64,000 bases of DNA from Nannocystis sp. RBIL2 (GCF_026626745.1 NZ_JAPNJW010000002.1:3930151-3994150), one strand, 5' to 3'. Shown: positions 1 through 9,141, numbered from the stretch's first letter. The notes: generated from the sequence alone by a model not told the origin. Numbers and translations: made by a program.

Positions 1-366
1 GCCCCCGACGGCGCCCGCACCCCGCTGGCCGTCGCCCCCGCCGAGGACGACGCACCTGACCCGAAGGCCAGCCCGTCCGACCTCGCCCGCCAAGCCGACG
101 CCCTGCTGGCCGCCGGCCGCCGCGACGCCGCCATCCGCGTGCTCGACTTCCTCGTCACCGCCCACCCCGACAGCCCGCCGGCCCGCGCCGCCCTGCTCGA
201 CCTCGCCCGCCTCCTCAAGGCCGCCTCCCGCACCGACGAGGCCCGCTGCGCCTACGCCCTCTACCTCGAGCGCTACCCCGGCAAGGAGCAGCTCGCCGAC
301 GAAGTCGAGGGCGCCCTCGGCCGCCTCGGCCCCGGCCCCGCCTGCACCGGCCTGCGCCCGCGCTGA
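1..366 (+). CDS. C-terminal part of a TPR-repeat protein (5' end outside window)
   Basis: An open frame runs in from the left edge and stops at TGA 364-366, so only the last 121 residues are visible. Residues from about 25 on form two helical hairpins with a TPR pattern (A-x-x-L-L-A-A-G-R, then L-L-D-L-A-R-L-L-K-A). A conserved tail follows (Y-A-L-Y-L-E-R-Y-P), as in the C-terminal TPR segments of FecR-like or YbgF/CpoB-like envelope proteins. Nothing in the visible part fixes the function. The fold call is fairly safe; the family is not known because the N-terminus is missing. Confidence 0.65.
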   Translation, partial: APDGARTPLAVAPAEDDAPDPKASPSDLARQADALLAAGRRDAAIRVLDFLVTAHPDSPPARAALLDLARLLKAASRTDEARCAYALYLERYPGKEQLADEVEGALGRLGPGPACTGLRPR

Positions 367-376
367 CGCAGCGCTC

Positions 377-400
377 GGACATGTCCGTGAGGACATGTCT
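377..400. repeat. Tandem pair of GGACATGTCC palindromes
   Basis: A perfect 10-bp palindrome GGACATGTCC (377-386) is followed after four bases (gtga) by a near-identical second copy (391-400, last base T). Read across the spacer, this gives the hairpin ATGTCC-gtga-GGACAT with a GNRA-type tetraloop. The pair sits 11 bases after the TPR gene's stop codon. It is the leftmost example of the dispersed TGTCC-N4-GGACA motif. The rest of the gap to 748 shows no convincing gene. Confidence 0.7.
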
Positions 401-748
401 CTTCAAACATCCGAAGCACTCGCCGACGAGGCGAGGACGCTCGCGCCGCGATCGGTGCACCACGTGCGGACCTGCCCGACGCTCAGGGCGACGCCGCTGC
501 ACGACCGCTGCCCAGCGGCTCCGATGCCGCGACAGAGTCGCAGTGCGCCACGAAGTTCAGAGCGACCTCCTCGTAGACCGAGCTGCCGGTGGCCCACGAC
601 ACCGCGGAGCCCGGCTCGCGCCGTGACCCTCGTCTCAGGCTCGTCTTGCCACCGCGGCGACCGGCGGCAAGCTCCCTTGGACAGGCCCATCTTCCGCTGA
701 CGGAGCGGAGGGTGCCTCCACGCGCAGCAATTCAGCGGAGCCACTGCG

Positions 749-1540
749 ATGCCTCTCACTCCCCATCCTTCGTTCGCCCGGTTCTCGCGTCGGCGTTTCA
801 TGCGTGCCGCCGGCACCGCTCTCGGCAGCGCTGCTCTGGTCGCAGCGAACCGCGCCTTCGCCGGGCCGGCGATCCAGCGGCCCATCACCGACTTCCTCGA
901 CGCCCAGGGCACGACCTCGATCTTCTTCCCGCCGGTCCCCGACCAGATCGGATGGGCATCGGCAGCCGCCGACCCGCCGGTCCTGATCGCCCTCGTCGAC
1001 TACGCCGGGCTGGCTGCCGAGTTCCTGGCCGGTCTCGAAGATCCACTCATCCTCGGGACCACGATGACGGGCCACGTCCTCGACCGCCCGCTCGCCGACG
1101 GCCGCTCCGAGGTCACAGTCGTGCTGCGCACCACGAATGCCCTCACCTTCGTGCTCCTCGCCGACGACGACACCGACTTCACCAACAACCCGGTGCTGTT
1201 CGGCTACAAACCATCGGAGCTGGCCGCCGACCCGACGCTGACGCCGGCGCTCTCCCAGTCACACCTGAAGGTCGTCTTCACCAACACCGCCCCCGGTGCC
1301 GACCTGCCGGACCTGGTCGACGCCTTCATCCTCGGCAACGCCGCGGACGGGCAAGAGCTGCGCTCCCTCGCGTTCCGCGCCAACGGCAGCGGCCCGCTGC
1401 GCGAGGCGTTCGGCGTGCCCGAGGGGACGCCCGGCCGCAGCGTCGTCAGTCAGACCGGCCTCCTCACCACCGGCTTCCACGGCGCCGTCGCCGACGCCTT
1501 CCCCGTCGAACTCGTCAAACTCCACGTCGTCGGCGGTTGA
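749..1540 (+). CDS. Tat-exported hypothetical protein
   Basis: A 263-residue protein with a clear twin-arginine signal: S-R-R-R-F-M at residues 13-18, a hydrophobic stretch rich in Ala/Gly/Leu, and A-F-A about residue 38 as a likely cleavage site. This implies export of a folded, perhaps cofactor-bearing, protein. The mature part (about 225 residues) alternates short hydrophobic strands with Asp/Pro-rich turns and has no motif I recognise. The ATG is preceded by ggag (733-736), which supports this start. It converges on the Mla operon with only 19 bases between stops. Confident as a gene; function unknown. Confidence 0.8.
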   Translation: MPLTPHPSFARFSRRRFMRAAGTALGSAALVAANRAFAGPAIQRPITDFLDAQGTTSIFFPPVPDQIGWASAAADPPVLIALVDYAGLAAEFLAGLEDPLILGTTMTGHVLDRPLADGRSEVTVVLRTTNALTFVLLADDDTDFTNNPVLFGYKPSELAADPTLTPALSQSHLKVVFTNTAPGADLPDLVDAFILGNAADGQELRSLAFRANGSGPLREAFGVPEGTPGRSVVSQTGLLTTGFHGAVADAFPVELVKLHVVGG

Positions 1541-1559
1541 GCCCCGCGAACCGGGCCCG

Positions 1560-2594
1560 TTACTCCTCGAGCTTCTCGAGCTTGCCCCGCACCCCGTAGG
1601 GCACGCCGAGCCGCACGCGGAAGCCCTCGACCTGGAAGAAGTTGCGGATGATCCCCTCGTTGATGCTCGCCGCGCGGTGGGCGATCGTCGCCAGATCTTT
1701 GAGCATCGGCATCACCGCCTTGCCCACGCCCTGGAACTCCTCGCTGAGCTTGCGCAGGTTCTTCAGCGCCGCGCCGCCGTCGGCCATCATCGTCTCGACC
1801 TTGCCGGGGTCGACCGCGTCGATCAGCTTCTCGCCCTTCGCCAGCAACTGCGAGGTGTCGTTCATCAGGGCATCGACCTTCGTCAGCAGCCCTGGCGTCT
1901 TCTGCTCGACGGTCGTCACCAGCGACGCCCCGCGCTCGATCATCCGTCCCACGTTCGGGTTCTCGAGGTGCGCCCGGGTCGCCTTGACGATCGCGCGCAG
2001 GTCCTCGCGGTTCTCGGCCAGCATCTCCTTCGTCGTCGTCAGCATCGTCTCGACATCGCCGAGCATGCGGTCGAGGCGCTCGCTGGGCAGCCCGCCCTCG
2101 TCGAGCGCCTTGGTCAGGGTGTCGACGCGCTTGACGATCCGGACCACGTGGCCGTAGAGCGCCTCGTCGCCGTCGACCACCCCGTTCATCGCGTTGAGCG
2201 CCTCGCCGATGTCGACGCTCGGATCGACGCAGGGGATCTCCGAGCCGGCAGGCAGCGGCGTCCCTGCCCCGGGCTGGCGCAGCTGTAGAAATTTCTCGCC
2301 GAGCAGGCCCTTCATCTGCGGTGATGCGCACGTCTCGGCGAAGATCGGCACGTCCGGGTCGATCCGCAGCTCGAGCAGCGCTCGGTTGCCGTCGATCCCG
2401 ATCTTCTGGATCTGCCCGATCTGCACCCCCGCGATGCGGACCGCGTTGCCCTCGACCAGACCGCCGGCGTCGTCGAGGTGGAGGCGGTAGTGGTGACCAG
2501 ACTTAGGTAACGCGCCGAGCTTCCACGCGAGCCCGCCGAGCGCGGCCAGCGTCCCCATGATGAAGATGGCGAGGGTTAGGTAGCGCGTGTTCAT
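1560..2594 (-). CDS. mlaD: MlaD/MCE-domain lipid-binding protein
   Basis: A 344-residue MCE-family protein. One N-terminal membrane anchor (about residues 5-25) is followed by the MCE/MlaD beta-barrel domain, including the signature around G-N-A-V-R-I-A-G-V-Q-I-G and, later, G-L-L-G-E-K-F-L-Q-L. A long Leu/Lys/Glu-rich helical region (about residues 140-310) follows. MlaD hexamers bind phospholipid in the periplasm and work with MlaF/MlaE. This protein is longer than E. coli MlaD (183 residues) because of the helical tail, as in many MCE proteins that form needles or tunnels. It is the last gene of the minus-strand Mla operon, 9 bases after mlaF. Confidence 0.92.
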   Translation of the reverse strand: MNTRYLTLAIFIMGTLAALGGLAWKLGALPKSGHHYRLHLDDAGGLVEGNAVRIAGVQIGQIQKIGIDGNRALLELRIDPDVPIFAETCASPQMKGLLGEKFLQLRQPGAGTPLPAGSEIPCVDPSVDIGEALNAMNGVVDGDEALYGHVVRIVKRVDTLTKALDEGGLPSERLDRMLGDVETMLTTTKEMLAENREDLRAIVKATRAHLENPNVGRMIERGASLVTTVEQKTPGLLTKVDALMNDTSQLLAKGEKLIDAVDPGKVETMMADGGAALKNLRKLSEEFQGVGKAVMPMLKDLATIAHRAASINEGIIRNFFQVEGFRVRLGVPYGVRGKLEKLEE

Positions 2595-2603
2595 GGCTTC
2601 ACC

Positions 2604-3386
2604 TCACAGGACCTGGATCGGCCCCTCCGTGGATCGCTCGAAGAACTGATTGATGGCCCGTTGATTGGAGCGGAGCACCTCGTCCTTGGGCCCGAACGCT
2701 TGCAGCTCGCCCTTATAAAGCAGCCCGACGTAGTCGGCGATCTTGCGCGCCTCGGCCGTGTCATGGCTGATGACCACGAAGGTCATGCCGAGCGAGCGGT
2801 GCAGGTCGAGGATGAGCTCGTCGAGCGTCGCCGACATCACCGGGTCGAGCCCGGACGACGGCTCGTCGCACAGCACGATCTTCGGCCGCAGCGCGATCGC
2901 CCGCGCGAACGCCACCCGCTTGCGCATCCCGCCGCTCAGCTCCGACGGCATCTTGCTCTGCGCGCCCTTCAGGCCGACCCGCTCCAGGTCGTCCGCCACC
3001 CGCGCCGCGATCTCCCGCTCCGACAGCTTCGCGTGCTGCCGCAGCGGGAACGCCACGTTGTCGCCGACGGTCATGTCGTCGAACAGCGCCCCGTCCTGGA
3101 ACAGCATCCCGAACTTGCGGCGCAGCGCGAACAGCTGCTCGCGGCCGGCCGAGCGCCGCTCGTCGAGCCCCGTGATGTCCTTGCCCTCGATGAAGATCCG
3201 GCCCGAGTCCGGCTTCATCAATCCGACCAGGCAGCGCAGCAGCACCGACTTGCCCGTGCCTGACGGCCCGAGCATCACCATGATCTTCCCGGCCGGCAGC
3301 GTCAGCGACACCTCGTGCAGGACCCGGTTGGTCCCGAACGACTTGCAGACCTTGACGAGCGTGATCGCTGCTTGTTGCTCGGCCAT
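2604..3386 (-). CDS. mlaF: ABC transporter ATPase, MlaF type
   Basis: A 260-residue ATP-binding subunit powering the MlaFEDB-type lipid transporter. Visible motifs are Walker A G-P-S-G-T-G-K-S (about residues 40-47), Q-loop F-Q-D-G-A-L-F-D-D, signature L-S-G-G-M-R-K-R, Walker B I-V-L-C-D-E-P-S-S-G-L-D-P and H-loop S-H-D. The S-G-G-M-x-K-R signature and F-Q-x-G-A-L-F-D are typical of MlaF/Ttg2A rather than other ABC families. The frame is open further upstream, but M-A-E-Q-Q at 3386, just past the preceding permease, gives a normal-length protein. Confidence 0.95.
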   Translation of the reverse strand: MAEQQAAITLVKVCKSFGTNRVLHEVSLTLPAGKIMVMLGPSGTGKSVLLRCLVGLMKPDSGRIFIEGKDITGLDERRSAGREQLFALRRKFGMLFQDGALFDDMTVGDNVAFPLRQHAKLSEREIAARVADDLERVGLKGAQSKMPSELSGGMRKRVAFARAIALRPKIVLCDEPSSGLDPVMSATLDELILDLHRSLGMTFVVISHDTAEARKIADYVGLLYKGELQAFGPKDEVLRSNQRAINQFFERSTEGPIQVL

Positions 3387-3388
3387 GA

Positions 3389-4114
3389 TCACCTCACGTA
3401 CAGCAGCGCCGACATGAACATGTTGAGGACGATGCACAGCACCGCCGAGTGGACGATCGCGCGGTTGGTCGCCACGCCGACGCCCTCCGCGCCGTCGCGC
3501 TTGAGCGCGCGGTAGCCGTGGTAGCAGGACACGATCGCCACCAGCCAGCCGAACACCATCCCCTTGAACACCCCCGCGGCCAGGTCGCCGAGGTGGACGA
3601 TGTCGCGGACCTGTTCCATGAAGGTCCCGCCGTTGACCCCCATCTGCTCGGTCGCCGCGTAGTAGCTGGCCGCCAGGCCGACCACGTCGGCGTAGCCGCA
3701 CAGCAGCGGCAGCATCAGAGTCACCGCCCACAGCCGCGGCGCCACCAGCAGGCGCATCGGATCGACCGCCATCACCTCGAGCGCCTCGACCTGTTCGCTG
3801 ATCTGCATGTTGGCCAGGCTGGCCGCCAGCGTCGCGCCGATGCGGGCCCCGCAGATCACCGCCGCCATCACCGGGTACAGCTCGCGGATCCCCCCCACCC
3901 CACAGAACAGCCCGAGCAAGTCCTGCCCGCCGAAGCGGACGAACGTGCCGTAGGCCTGCACCGACAGGTTCATGCCGGCGAACACGGTCAGCAGCGTGAG
4001 CAGCGGCAGGCTGCCGACCCCCGCGTCGAGGGCGTGGCGCACGAACTCGTCGCGCGGCGGCAGGCCGCTGAACTGGGCGACGAGCGCGCGACGGACGAAG
4101 TGCAGGAACTCCAC
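3389..4114 (-). CDS. mlaE: MlaE-family permease (second copy)
   Basis: An integral membrane permease of about 241 residues. It carries the MlaE hallmarks: the E-L-Y-P-V-M-A-A-V-I-C-G-A-R-I-G-A region, then E-Q-V-E-A-L-E-V-M-A-V-D-P, and several hydrophobic segments. No ATG lies in a sensible place. A GTG two bases after the upstream permease's stop codon (4114) gives a family-sized protein and suggests translational coupling; that start is inferred. The two adjacent permease genes differ in sequence, so the transporter may be a heterodimer instead of the homodimer seen in E. coli. The stop lies 2 bases before the mlaF start. Confidence 0.88.
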   Translation of the reverse strand: MEFLHFVRRALVAQFSGLPPRDEFVRHALDAGVGSLPLLTLLTVFAGMNLSVQAYGTFVRFGGQDLLGLFCGVGGIRELYPVMAAVICGARIGATLAASLANMQISEQVEALEVMAVDPMRLLVAPRLWAVTLMLPLLCGYADVVGLAASYYAATEQMGVNGGTFMEQVRDIVHLGDLAAGVFKGMVFGWLVAIVSCYHGYRALKRDGAEGVGVATNRAIVHSAVLCIVLNMFMSALLYVR

Positions 4115-4116
4115 GC

Positions 4117-4878
4117 CTACACCCCCAGCCTCAGCAGCAGCATGCTGACGAAGTAGTCCGCGACCAGGATCAGCACGATCGTCAGGGTCACGGTGTCGTT
4201 GGCCGCCTTGCCCACCCCCGTCGCGCCGCCGCTGGTGCGCAGCCCGAGGAAGCCGGCGATCAGGCCCACGGCTGTCCCGAAGGCCATGCACTTGCCCATG
4301 CCCACCCACAGGTCGACCAGCGACACCTGCGCGTACAGGTTGGCGAGGAACGACCCGTGGTCGACGCCCATCACCGGCACCGCGAAGAACCACCCGCTGA
4401 CCAGCCCGAGCAGCGTCGTCAACACGCTGAGCAGCGGCGTCACGATGATGCAGGCGATGAGGCCCGGCACCACGACGTAGCGGATCGGGTCGACCGACAT
4501 CACCGCCAGCGCGTCGATCTGCCCGCGCACCTTCATCGTCCCGATCCGCGCCGCGATCGACGAGCCCGCCTGCGCCGCCACCATCACCGACGCCAGCGCC
4601 GGGCTGTACTCGCGGAAGATCGCGGTCGCCAGCAGCGACGACAGCAGGCTCTCCGCGCCGAACATGCGGAACAGCCCCGCGCCTTGCAGCGAGATCACGG
4701 CGCCCACCGGCGCCACCGCCAGACCCACCGGGATCAGGCAGCGCCGGATCAGCAGGTCCATCACGCGCAACGTTTCAAACAGGTAACGCGGACCCGTCAC
4801 CAGACAACGACAAACAGCACAGAGGAACTCGACGAACGCGGCGCACGCTTCAAACCAGCGGACCGACCGGTTCGTCAC
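4117..4878 (-). CDS. mlaE: MlaE-family permease (first gene of operon)
   Basis: An MlaE-type ABC permease. Visible are E-Y-S-P-A-L-A-S-V-M-V-A-A-Q-A-G and Q-I-D-A-L-A-V-M-S-V-D-P, which match the family's conserved cytoplasmic coupling region, plus about five hydrophobic helices. The frame is open back to an ATG at 4971, but GTG 4878 has GGGGAGG five bases upstream and gives 253 residues, the usual MlaE length, so I prefer it. It heads the operon permease-permease-ATPase-MCE, which moves phospholipid between inner and outer membranes. No MlaB, MlaC or MlaA is in the window. Confidence 0.9.
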   Translation of the reverse strand: MTNRSVRWFEACAAFVEFLCAVCRCLVTGPRYLFETLRVMDLLIRRCLIPVGLAVAPVGAVISLQGAGLFRMFGAESLLSSLLATAIFREYSPALASVMVAAQAGSSIAARIGTMKVRGQIDALAVMSVDPIRYVVVPGLIACIIVTPLLSVLTTLLGLVSGWFFAVPVMGVDHGSFLANLYAQVSLVDLWVGMGKCMAFGTAVGLIAGFLGLRTSGGATGVGKAANDTVTLTIVLILVADYFVSMLLLRLGV

Positions 4879-5228
4879 GGCCGCCTCCCCGGTTTGTGAT
4901 GCTTTGGCGACATGGTCCCTCGTGCCTTTTAACCGTGGACCAGGTCCGGAGCGCAACAAAATTCTCGACACGACGGGCAGGCGCCGACGGCTGTGCAGCA
5001 GCGTGCACGACCGCTTGCGAGGCGGCCTCGCTGCCCCCTCGCCGGCCTTGACGGCCTCGCCGCGACCCTCGACCTGACCCGAGGGCCCTGCTTTGACTGC
5101 GGAGAATGCGACCGGGCGGCCCGCGCGATTTCGCGCAGAACCCTCCTAGCCCCCCCGGGGCGCCCGTTTCCGGCAAATTTGACTCCCTCCGCCCGAGCGG
5201 CCAATGTTCCCGGGTGAGGCCGGTGAAC
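4879..5228. other. Intergenic region between divergent Mla operon and SGNH lipoprotein
   Basis: This 350-base gap must hold the promoters of both divergent units. Open frames here are extensions of the neighbours or lack coding character. I see no clear -35/-10 pair or operator. The right part (about 5100-5228) is open in frame with the SGNH gene, but the lipoprotein signal begins only at 5229. Confidence 0.5.
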
Positions 5229-6965
5229 ATGCGGCTCGTAACGGCAGCCGTCGTCGCATCCCTGGGCCTCGCTTGCGGCCCCGGATGCGTCACGCCCGGG
5301 CCTGCGCAACAAGCACAGGCCGTCCCGCCCCCCGATTCCGCGCCTCCGTCCGGCGGCGCGCCCGAGCCGGTGCAGGTGCAAGTACCGCCGCCGGGGCCGA
5401 CTCCCGCCCTCACCGACGCCGCGCGGGACGCCCGGCTGTGGGCCCAGCGAGCGATCCTCGGCGAGCGAGCGGCCTTGCTCGAGGACAGCGCCGGTCAACC
5501 CTTCCCCGTGATCCCCGTCGCAGCCGGCACCGAGCTCCAGGCCGCGATGATGCCGGGCGCGGGCCCCGGAAACCTCGACGCGCTGCCCGGCAGCGAGGGC
5601 ACCGGGCCGGCCGGCACGGGCGTCGCTCCGGCGATCAACGGCAACGCTCTCGGCCAGTTCATCCTGCTCCAGCGCGGCGCCGACGACCCGCTGCGCCACT
5701 TCCACGAGGCCCTGCGCCGCCTCGACCAGGGCCTCGACGAGGACGGCAAGGTCCGCGTGCTGCTGTACGGCGCCTCGCACACGGCCGCCGACATCTACCC
5801 GACCTACCTGCGCGCCTACCTGCAGAAGCGCTTCGGCGACGGCGGCCTCGGCTTCTATCCGCTGGCCAAGCCGAGCAAGTACACCCGACCTTTCGGCTGC
5901 ACCCTCGACAGCTCGCGCGGCTGGAAGGTCGAGCACGCCCAGCGCTCGGAGGCGCGGGACGACGGCTTCTACGGCCTGCTGGGCGCCAGCGCCTCGGCCA
6001 GCAAGAAGCGCGACGTGACGCGGATCTCCTTTAATCCGCCGCTCGATCGCAAGGCCGAGCCGCCCACGGCCAGCCGCTACGACCTCTATTTCCTGCGCCA
6101 GCCCGGCGGCGGCAAGTTCCAGGTGCTGTTCGCCGGCAAGAAGGCGTTCACCGTCGACACCAAGGCCAAGCAGCCGGGCCCCGGGTACCACAGCTTCGAG
6201 CGCCCCGGCCCGCCCGAGTCGATCGAGATCCGCCCGGTCGGCGACGGCGAGGTGCGCCTGTTCGGCGTCACCGTCGAGAACGAGGCCAAGGGCGTGGTCG
6301 TCGACACTCTCGGAATCGGCGGCACGCGGGCCTCGAACCACCTCAAGTGGGACGAGTTCGTGTGGGCCGACAACTACAAGCGGCGCGACCCCGACCTCGT
6401 CATCCTCGCCTACGGCAGCAACGAGTCGGTCGACGACGACCAGCCGATCGGCGTCTACAAGAACAACCTGCGCGAGGTCCTCGCCCGCCTGCGCCGCGCC
6501 TCGCCCGACACCAGCTGCGTGCTCGTCGGCCCCGGCGACTTCCCGCTCAAGCGCCCCGACAACTCGCTCGGCCCGCGCCCGCGCGTCGCCGACATCGTCG
6601 CCGCCCAGCGCGAACTGGCCCAGGAGGCCGGCTGCGCCTTCTGGGACACCGTGCAGTTCATGGGCGGCGAGGGCTCGATGGCCTACTGGGCCGCGGCTCA
6701 GCCCGCCATGGCGATGTCCGACCACCTCCACCTCAACCGCCGCGGCTACACCCGCATGGGCATGGCCCTCGCCGACGCGTTGATGTTCGACTTCGACGGC
6801 GGCGCGCCCACGCCCGCGCCCGGCGGCGACCCCGTGCTCGCCCGCGAGGCCCCGCAGCCCGATCCCACCATGCCCGCCGGCGCAGTCCCGGCCGAGCCCG
6901 CCAAGCCCGCGACCGAGGCCCCCGACGCCCCGCCCCTGGCAGTCGTCCCGGCCTCCGCGCCCTGA
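5229..6965 (+). CDS. SGNH/GDSL-hydrolase-like lipoprotein
   Basis: A 578-residue secreted protein. The start at 5229 gives a signal peptide M-R-L-V-T-A-A-V-V-A-S-L-G-L-A-C-G with lipobox L-G-L-A-C; the upstream in-frame ATG at 5106 does not. A Pro/Ala-rich region leads to the catalytic fold. Block I reads L-L-Y-G-A-S-H-T (Ser in place of the GDS serine), block III A-Y-G-S-N-E-S, and the end S-D-H-L-H-L-N-R-R-G supplies the Asp-x-x-His pair. These are the SGNH esterase residues. An insert between blocks I and III looks like a carbohydrate-binding beta-domain, as in Ape1/PatB-type peptidoglycan O-acetylesterases. The substrate is inferred, possibly acetylated wall or polysaccharide. The C-terminus is Pro/Ala-rich. 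Confidence 0.85.
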   Translation: MRLVTAAVVASLGLACGPGCVTPGPAQQAQAVPPPDSAPPSGGAPEPVQVQVPPPGPTPALTDAARDARLWAQRAILGERAALLEDSAGQPFPVIPVAAGTELQAAMMPGAGPGNLDALPGSEGTGPAGTGVAPAINGNALGQFILLQRGADDPLRHFHEALRRLDQGLDEDGKVRVLLYGASHTAADIYPTYLRAYLQKRFGDGGLGFYPLAKPSKYTRPFGCTLDSSRGWKVEHAQRSEARDDGFYGLLGASASASKKRDVTRISFNPPLDRKAEPPTASRYDLYFLRQPGGGKFQVLFAGKKAFTVDTKAKQPGPGYHSFERPGPPESIEIRPVGDGEVRLFGVTVENEAKGVVVDTLGIGGTRASNHLKWDEFVWADNYKRRDPDLVILAYGSNESVDDDQPIGVYKNNLREVLARLRRASPDTSCVLVGPGDFPLKRPDNSLGPRPRVADIVAAQRELAQEAGCAFWDTVQFMGGEGSMAYWAAAQPAMAMSDHLHLNRRGYTRMGMALADALMFDFDGGAPTPAPGGDPVLAREAPQPDPTMPAGAVPAEPAKPATEAPDAPPLAVVPASAP

Positions 6966-7059
6966 CTACCTCGCACTCGCTACCACGTCCGTCCCCGCGG
7001 CGACGCGCGCGACCACGACGTCGCACTCGCGACTTCGTCATCGCCGCCGCGACGCCGGC

Positions 7060-7548
7060 TCAGAACGCCAGGCCGAACGTCAGCCCGAACTGCGTCTGTC
7101 CGTTCGACCATGGCCGAACGGACATCTTGTTGTTCGCCCCCGCCTTCCACGCGCGTCGGGTGGCGATCCCGCGGCGCAGCAGGAACCCGCTGGCGACCGC
7201 GATCGGCACCGCGAACGCGAACGACAGCGAGCTCGACACGACCGCCGCGACGAACGGGTCGCCGCCGAGCGGACCCGTGCAGACGATCGTCGGATCGCGC
7301 TCGGGGTCCGCGCTCTGTCCCGTGCAGATCGATCGCACCCGAACCGCGCGCACCGCCTCGTATGTGCCCACACCGACCAGCGCGCCCGACACCGCGGCCG
7401 TCACCGCGCCGAGCCCGATCTCGACGTCGCCGCGCTCGCTCAGCGGCGCCAGCGAAGGTGGGGGCTGCCGCGGTGGTACGACGACCGCAGTCCCCTGCGC
7501 GCGGGCGCACCCGCACAGCATCGCCACGATCGTCGCGCTCGCTCGCAT
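7060..7548 (-). CDS. Small hypothetical envelope protein
   Basis: About 162 residues. The N-terminus M-R-A-S-A-T-I-V-A-M-L-C-G-C-A-R is a short lipoprotein-like signal. Two hydrophobic segments follow (G-L-G-A-V-T-A-A-V-S-G-A-L-V-G-V and A-F-A-V-P-I-A-V-A-S-G-F). The C-terminus ends F-G-L-T-F-G-L-A-F, aromatic-terminated like the larger protein at 17728-18987 (F-G-L-T-L-S-G-R-F). The frame is open to 7632, but that part overlaps the divergent gene. The start is uncertain because the ggagg lies directly against the ATG. It may be a member of the TPR/membrane-tail family seen elsewhere here; function unknown. Confidence 0.55.
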   Translation of the reverse strand: MRASATIVAMLCGCARAQGTAVVVPPRQPPPSLAPLSERGDVEIGLGAVTAAVSGALVGVGTYEAVRAVRVRSICTGQSADPERDPTIVCTGPLGGDPFVAAVVSSSLSFAFAVPIAVASGFLLRRGIATRRAWKAGANNKMSVRPWSNGQTQFGLTFGLAF

Positions 7549-7623
7549 CCTCCGAGGTTCTACCCGAAAGCCCGAGGCCAAGGCCACCGCGGATCGCGTA
7601 GGATCGCCGCATAGGAGAGTCCC

Positions 7624-9135
7624 ATGGCTCAACGCGCCGAGCGCATCGCCTTCGCCTGCCTCGCTTCAACCTTCTTGACCGTCGCCTGCGGCGACTCGTC
7701 CCAGAGCAGCGGCACCGACACCGCCCCGACCTCGACCGCCCCGACCGGCATCACCGTCGACCCGACCACCGGCACCTCGACCGGCACCACCGACACCAGC
7801 ACCACCGACGACACGACCGGCACCACCGCGACGAGCACCACGGTCACGCCGACGTCGACGACCACCACCACCGATCCATCGGCCACCGACACCGACACCA
7901 GCACGACCGCGCCGCCGTGCATCGGCCTCGAGTGCCAGATCGATCCGTGCGACGGCAACAAGGACAAGACCACCCTCTCGGGCATCGTGTTCGCGCCCGA
8001 GGGCACCTTGCCGCTCTACAACATCACCGTCTACGTCCCGTCCGGGCCGCTCGATCCGGTGGCCGAGGGCGTCGCCTGCGACACCTGCGGCGGGGCCCTC
8101 CCGGGCGACCCGATCGTCGCCACCCTCACCAACACCAAGGGCGAGTTCACCCTCACCGGCGTGCCCGCGGGGCAGAACATCCCGCTGGTCGTCAGCGTGG
8201 GCAAGTGGCGCCGCGAGGTCGTGCTGCCCGAGGTCGTCGCTTGCGCCGACAACCTCGCCCCCTACGACCTCACGCGCCTGCCCAAGAACCAGAGCGAGGG
8301 TCACATCCCGAAGATCGCCATGGTCACCGGCGGCGCCGACCCGCTCGAGTGCCTGCTGCGCAAGATCGGCATCGAGGACGGCGAGTTCACCCCCGAGGAC
8401 GGCAGCGGTCGCGTCAACCTGTTCGAGGGCGAGGGCGGGGCCGACCAGTACAGCAACGACCTCAACGGCGGCGCCGACTTCAGCGGCGCCAGCAACCTGT
8501 GGGGCAGCCTCGACACCTACAAGAAATACGACATGGTCCTGATGGCCTGCGAGGGCGGCCAGAACGGCGGCGCCAAGTCGAACGCGATGCGCCAGAACCT
8601 GGTCGACTACGCCGGCCTCGGCGGGCGCATCTTCCTGTCTCACTGGCACAACATCTGGATCGAAGACGGCCCCGACCCGTGGCCGAGCACCGCCGACTTC
8701 GTCAGCGAGCCCGACCTGCCCAACCCGGTCACTGGCAAGATCGACACCAGCTTCCCCAAGGGCCTGGCCCTGGCCGACTGGATGCTGCACGTCGGCGGCT
8801 CCGAGGTCCACGGCGAGATGGAGATCAAGGAGGCCCAGTACACCGTCGACTCGGTCAACGACATGACCTCGACGCGGTGGGTCTACACCGACTCGCCCGA
8901 GAACACGGTCCAGTACTTCACCTTCAACGCCCCGGTCGGCGTGCCCGCCGAGCAGCAGTGCGGCCGCGTGGTCGACAGCGACATCCACGTCTCGTCCGGC
9001 GACAACATCGGCGAGCCGTTCCCCACCGGCTGCGAGACCCAGGGCCTGTCCCCGCAGGAGAAGGCGCTCGTGTTCATGTTCTTCGAGCTCTCGGCCTGCC
9101 TTATCCCCGACGACGAGGACCCGATCCCCGGCTGA
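7624..9135 (+). CDS. Thr-rich-linker lipoprotein with carboxypeptidase-regulatory-like domain
   Basis: A 503-residue lipoprotein. The signal ends L-T-V-A-C-G (lipobox V-A-C about residue 22). Residues 25-97 are almost entirely Thr/Ser/Asp/Pro, a flexible spacer that could be glycosylated. After C-I-G-L-E-C-Q a beta-sandwich of the carboxypeptidase-regulatory type is recognisable (L-S-G-I-V-F-A-P, then T-N-T-K-G-E-F-T-L-T-G-V-P-A-G). The remainder (about 220-500), with G-G-R-I-F-L-S-H-W-H, resembles a class-I amidotransferase-like alpha/beta fold without an obvious nucleophile. The ATG follows aggagagtccc. Probably surface-exposed; function unknown. Confidence 0.8.
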   Translation: MAQRAERIAFACLASTFLTVACGDSSQSSGTDTAPTSTAPTGITVDPTTGTSTGTTDTSTTDDTTGTTATSTTVTPTSTTTTTDPSATDTDTSTTAPPCIGLECQIDPCDGNKDKTTLSGIVFAPEGTLPLYNITVYVPSGPLDPVAEGVACDTCGGALPGDPIVATLTNTKGEFTLTGVPAGQNIPLVVSVGKWRREVVLPEVVACADNLAPYDLTRLPKNQSEGHIPKIAMVTGGADPLECLLRKIGIEDGEFTPEDGSGRVNLFEGEGGADQYSNDLNGGADFSGASNLWGSLDTYKKYDMVLMACEGGQNGGAKSNAMRQNLVDYAGLGGRIFLSHWHNIWIEDGPDPWPSTADFVSEPDLPNPVTGKIDTSFPKGLALADWMLHVGGSEVHGEMEIKEAQYTVDSVNDMTSTRWVYTDSPENTVQYFTFNAPVGVPAEQQCGRVVDSDIHVSSGDNIGEPFPTGCETQGLSPQEKALVFMFFELSACLIPDDEDPIPG

Positions 9136-9141
9136 CCCTCG

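Noticed and set aside
4879..4971. N-terminal extension of the first MlaE permease to ATG 4971
   Set aside because: GTG 4878 has a strong Shine-Dalgarno and gives the family length; the extension is hydrophilic and not typical of MlaE.
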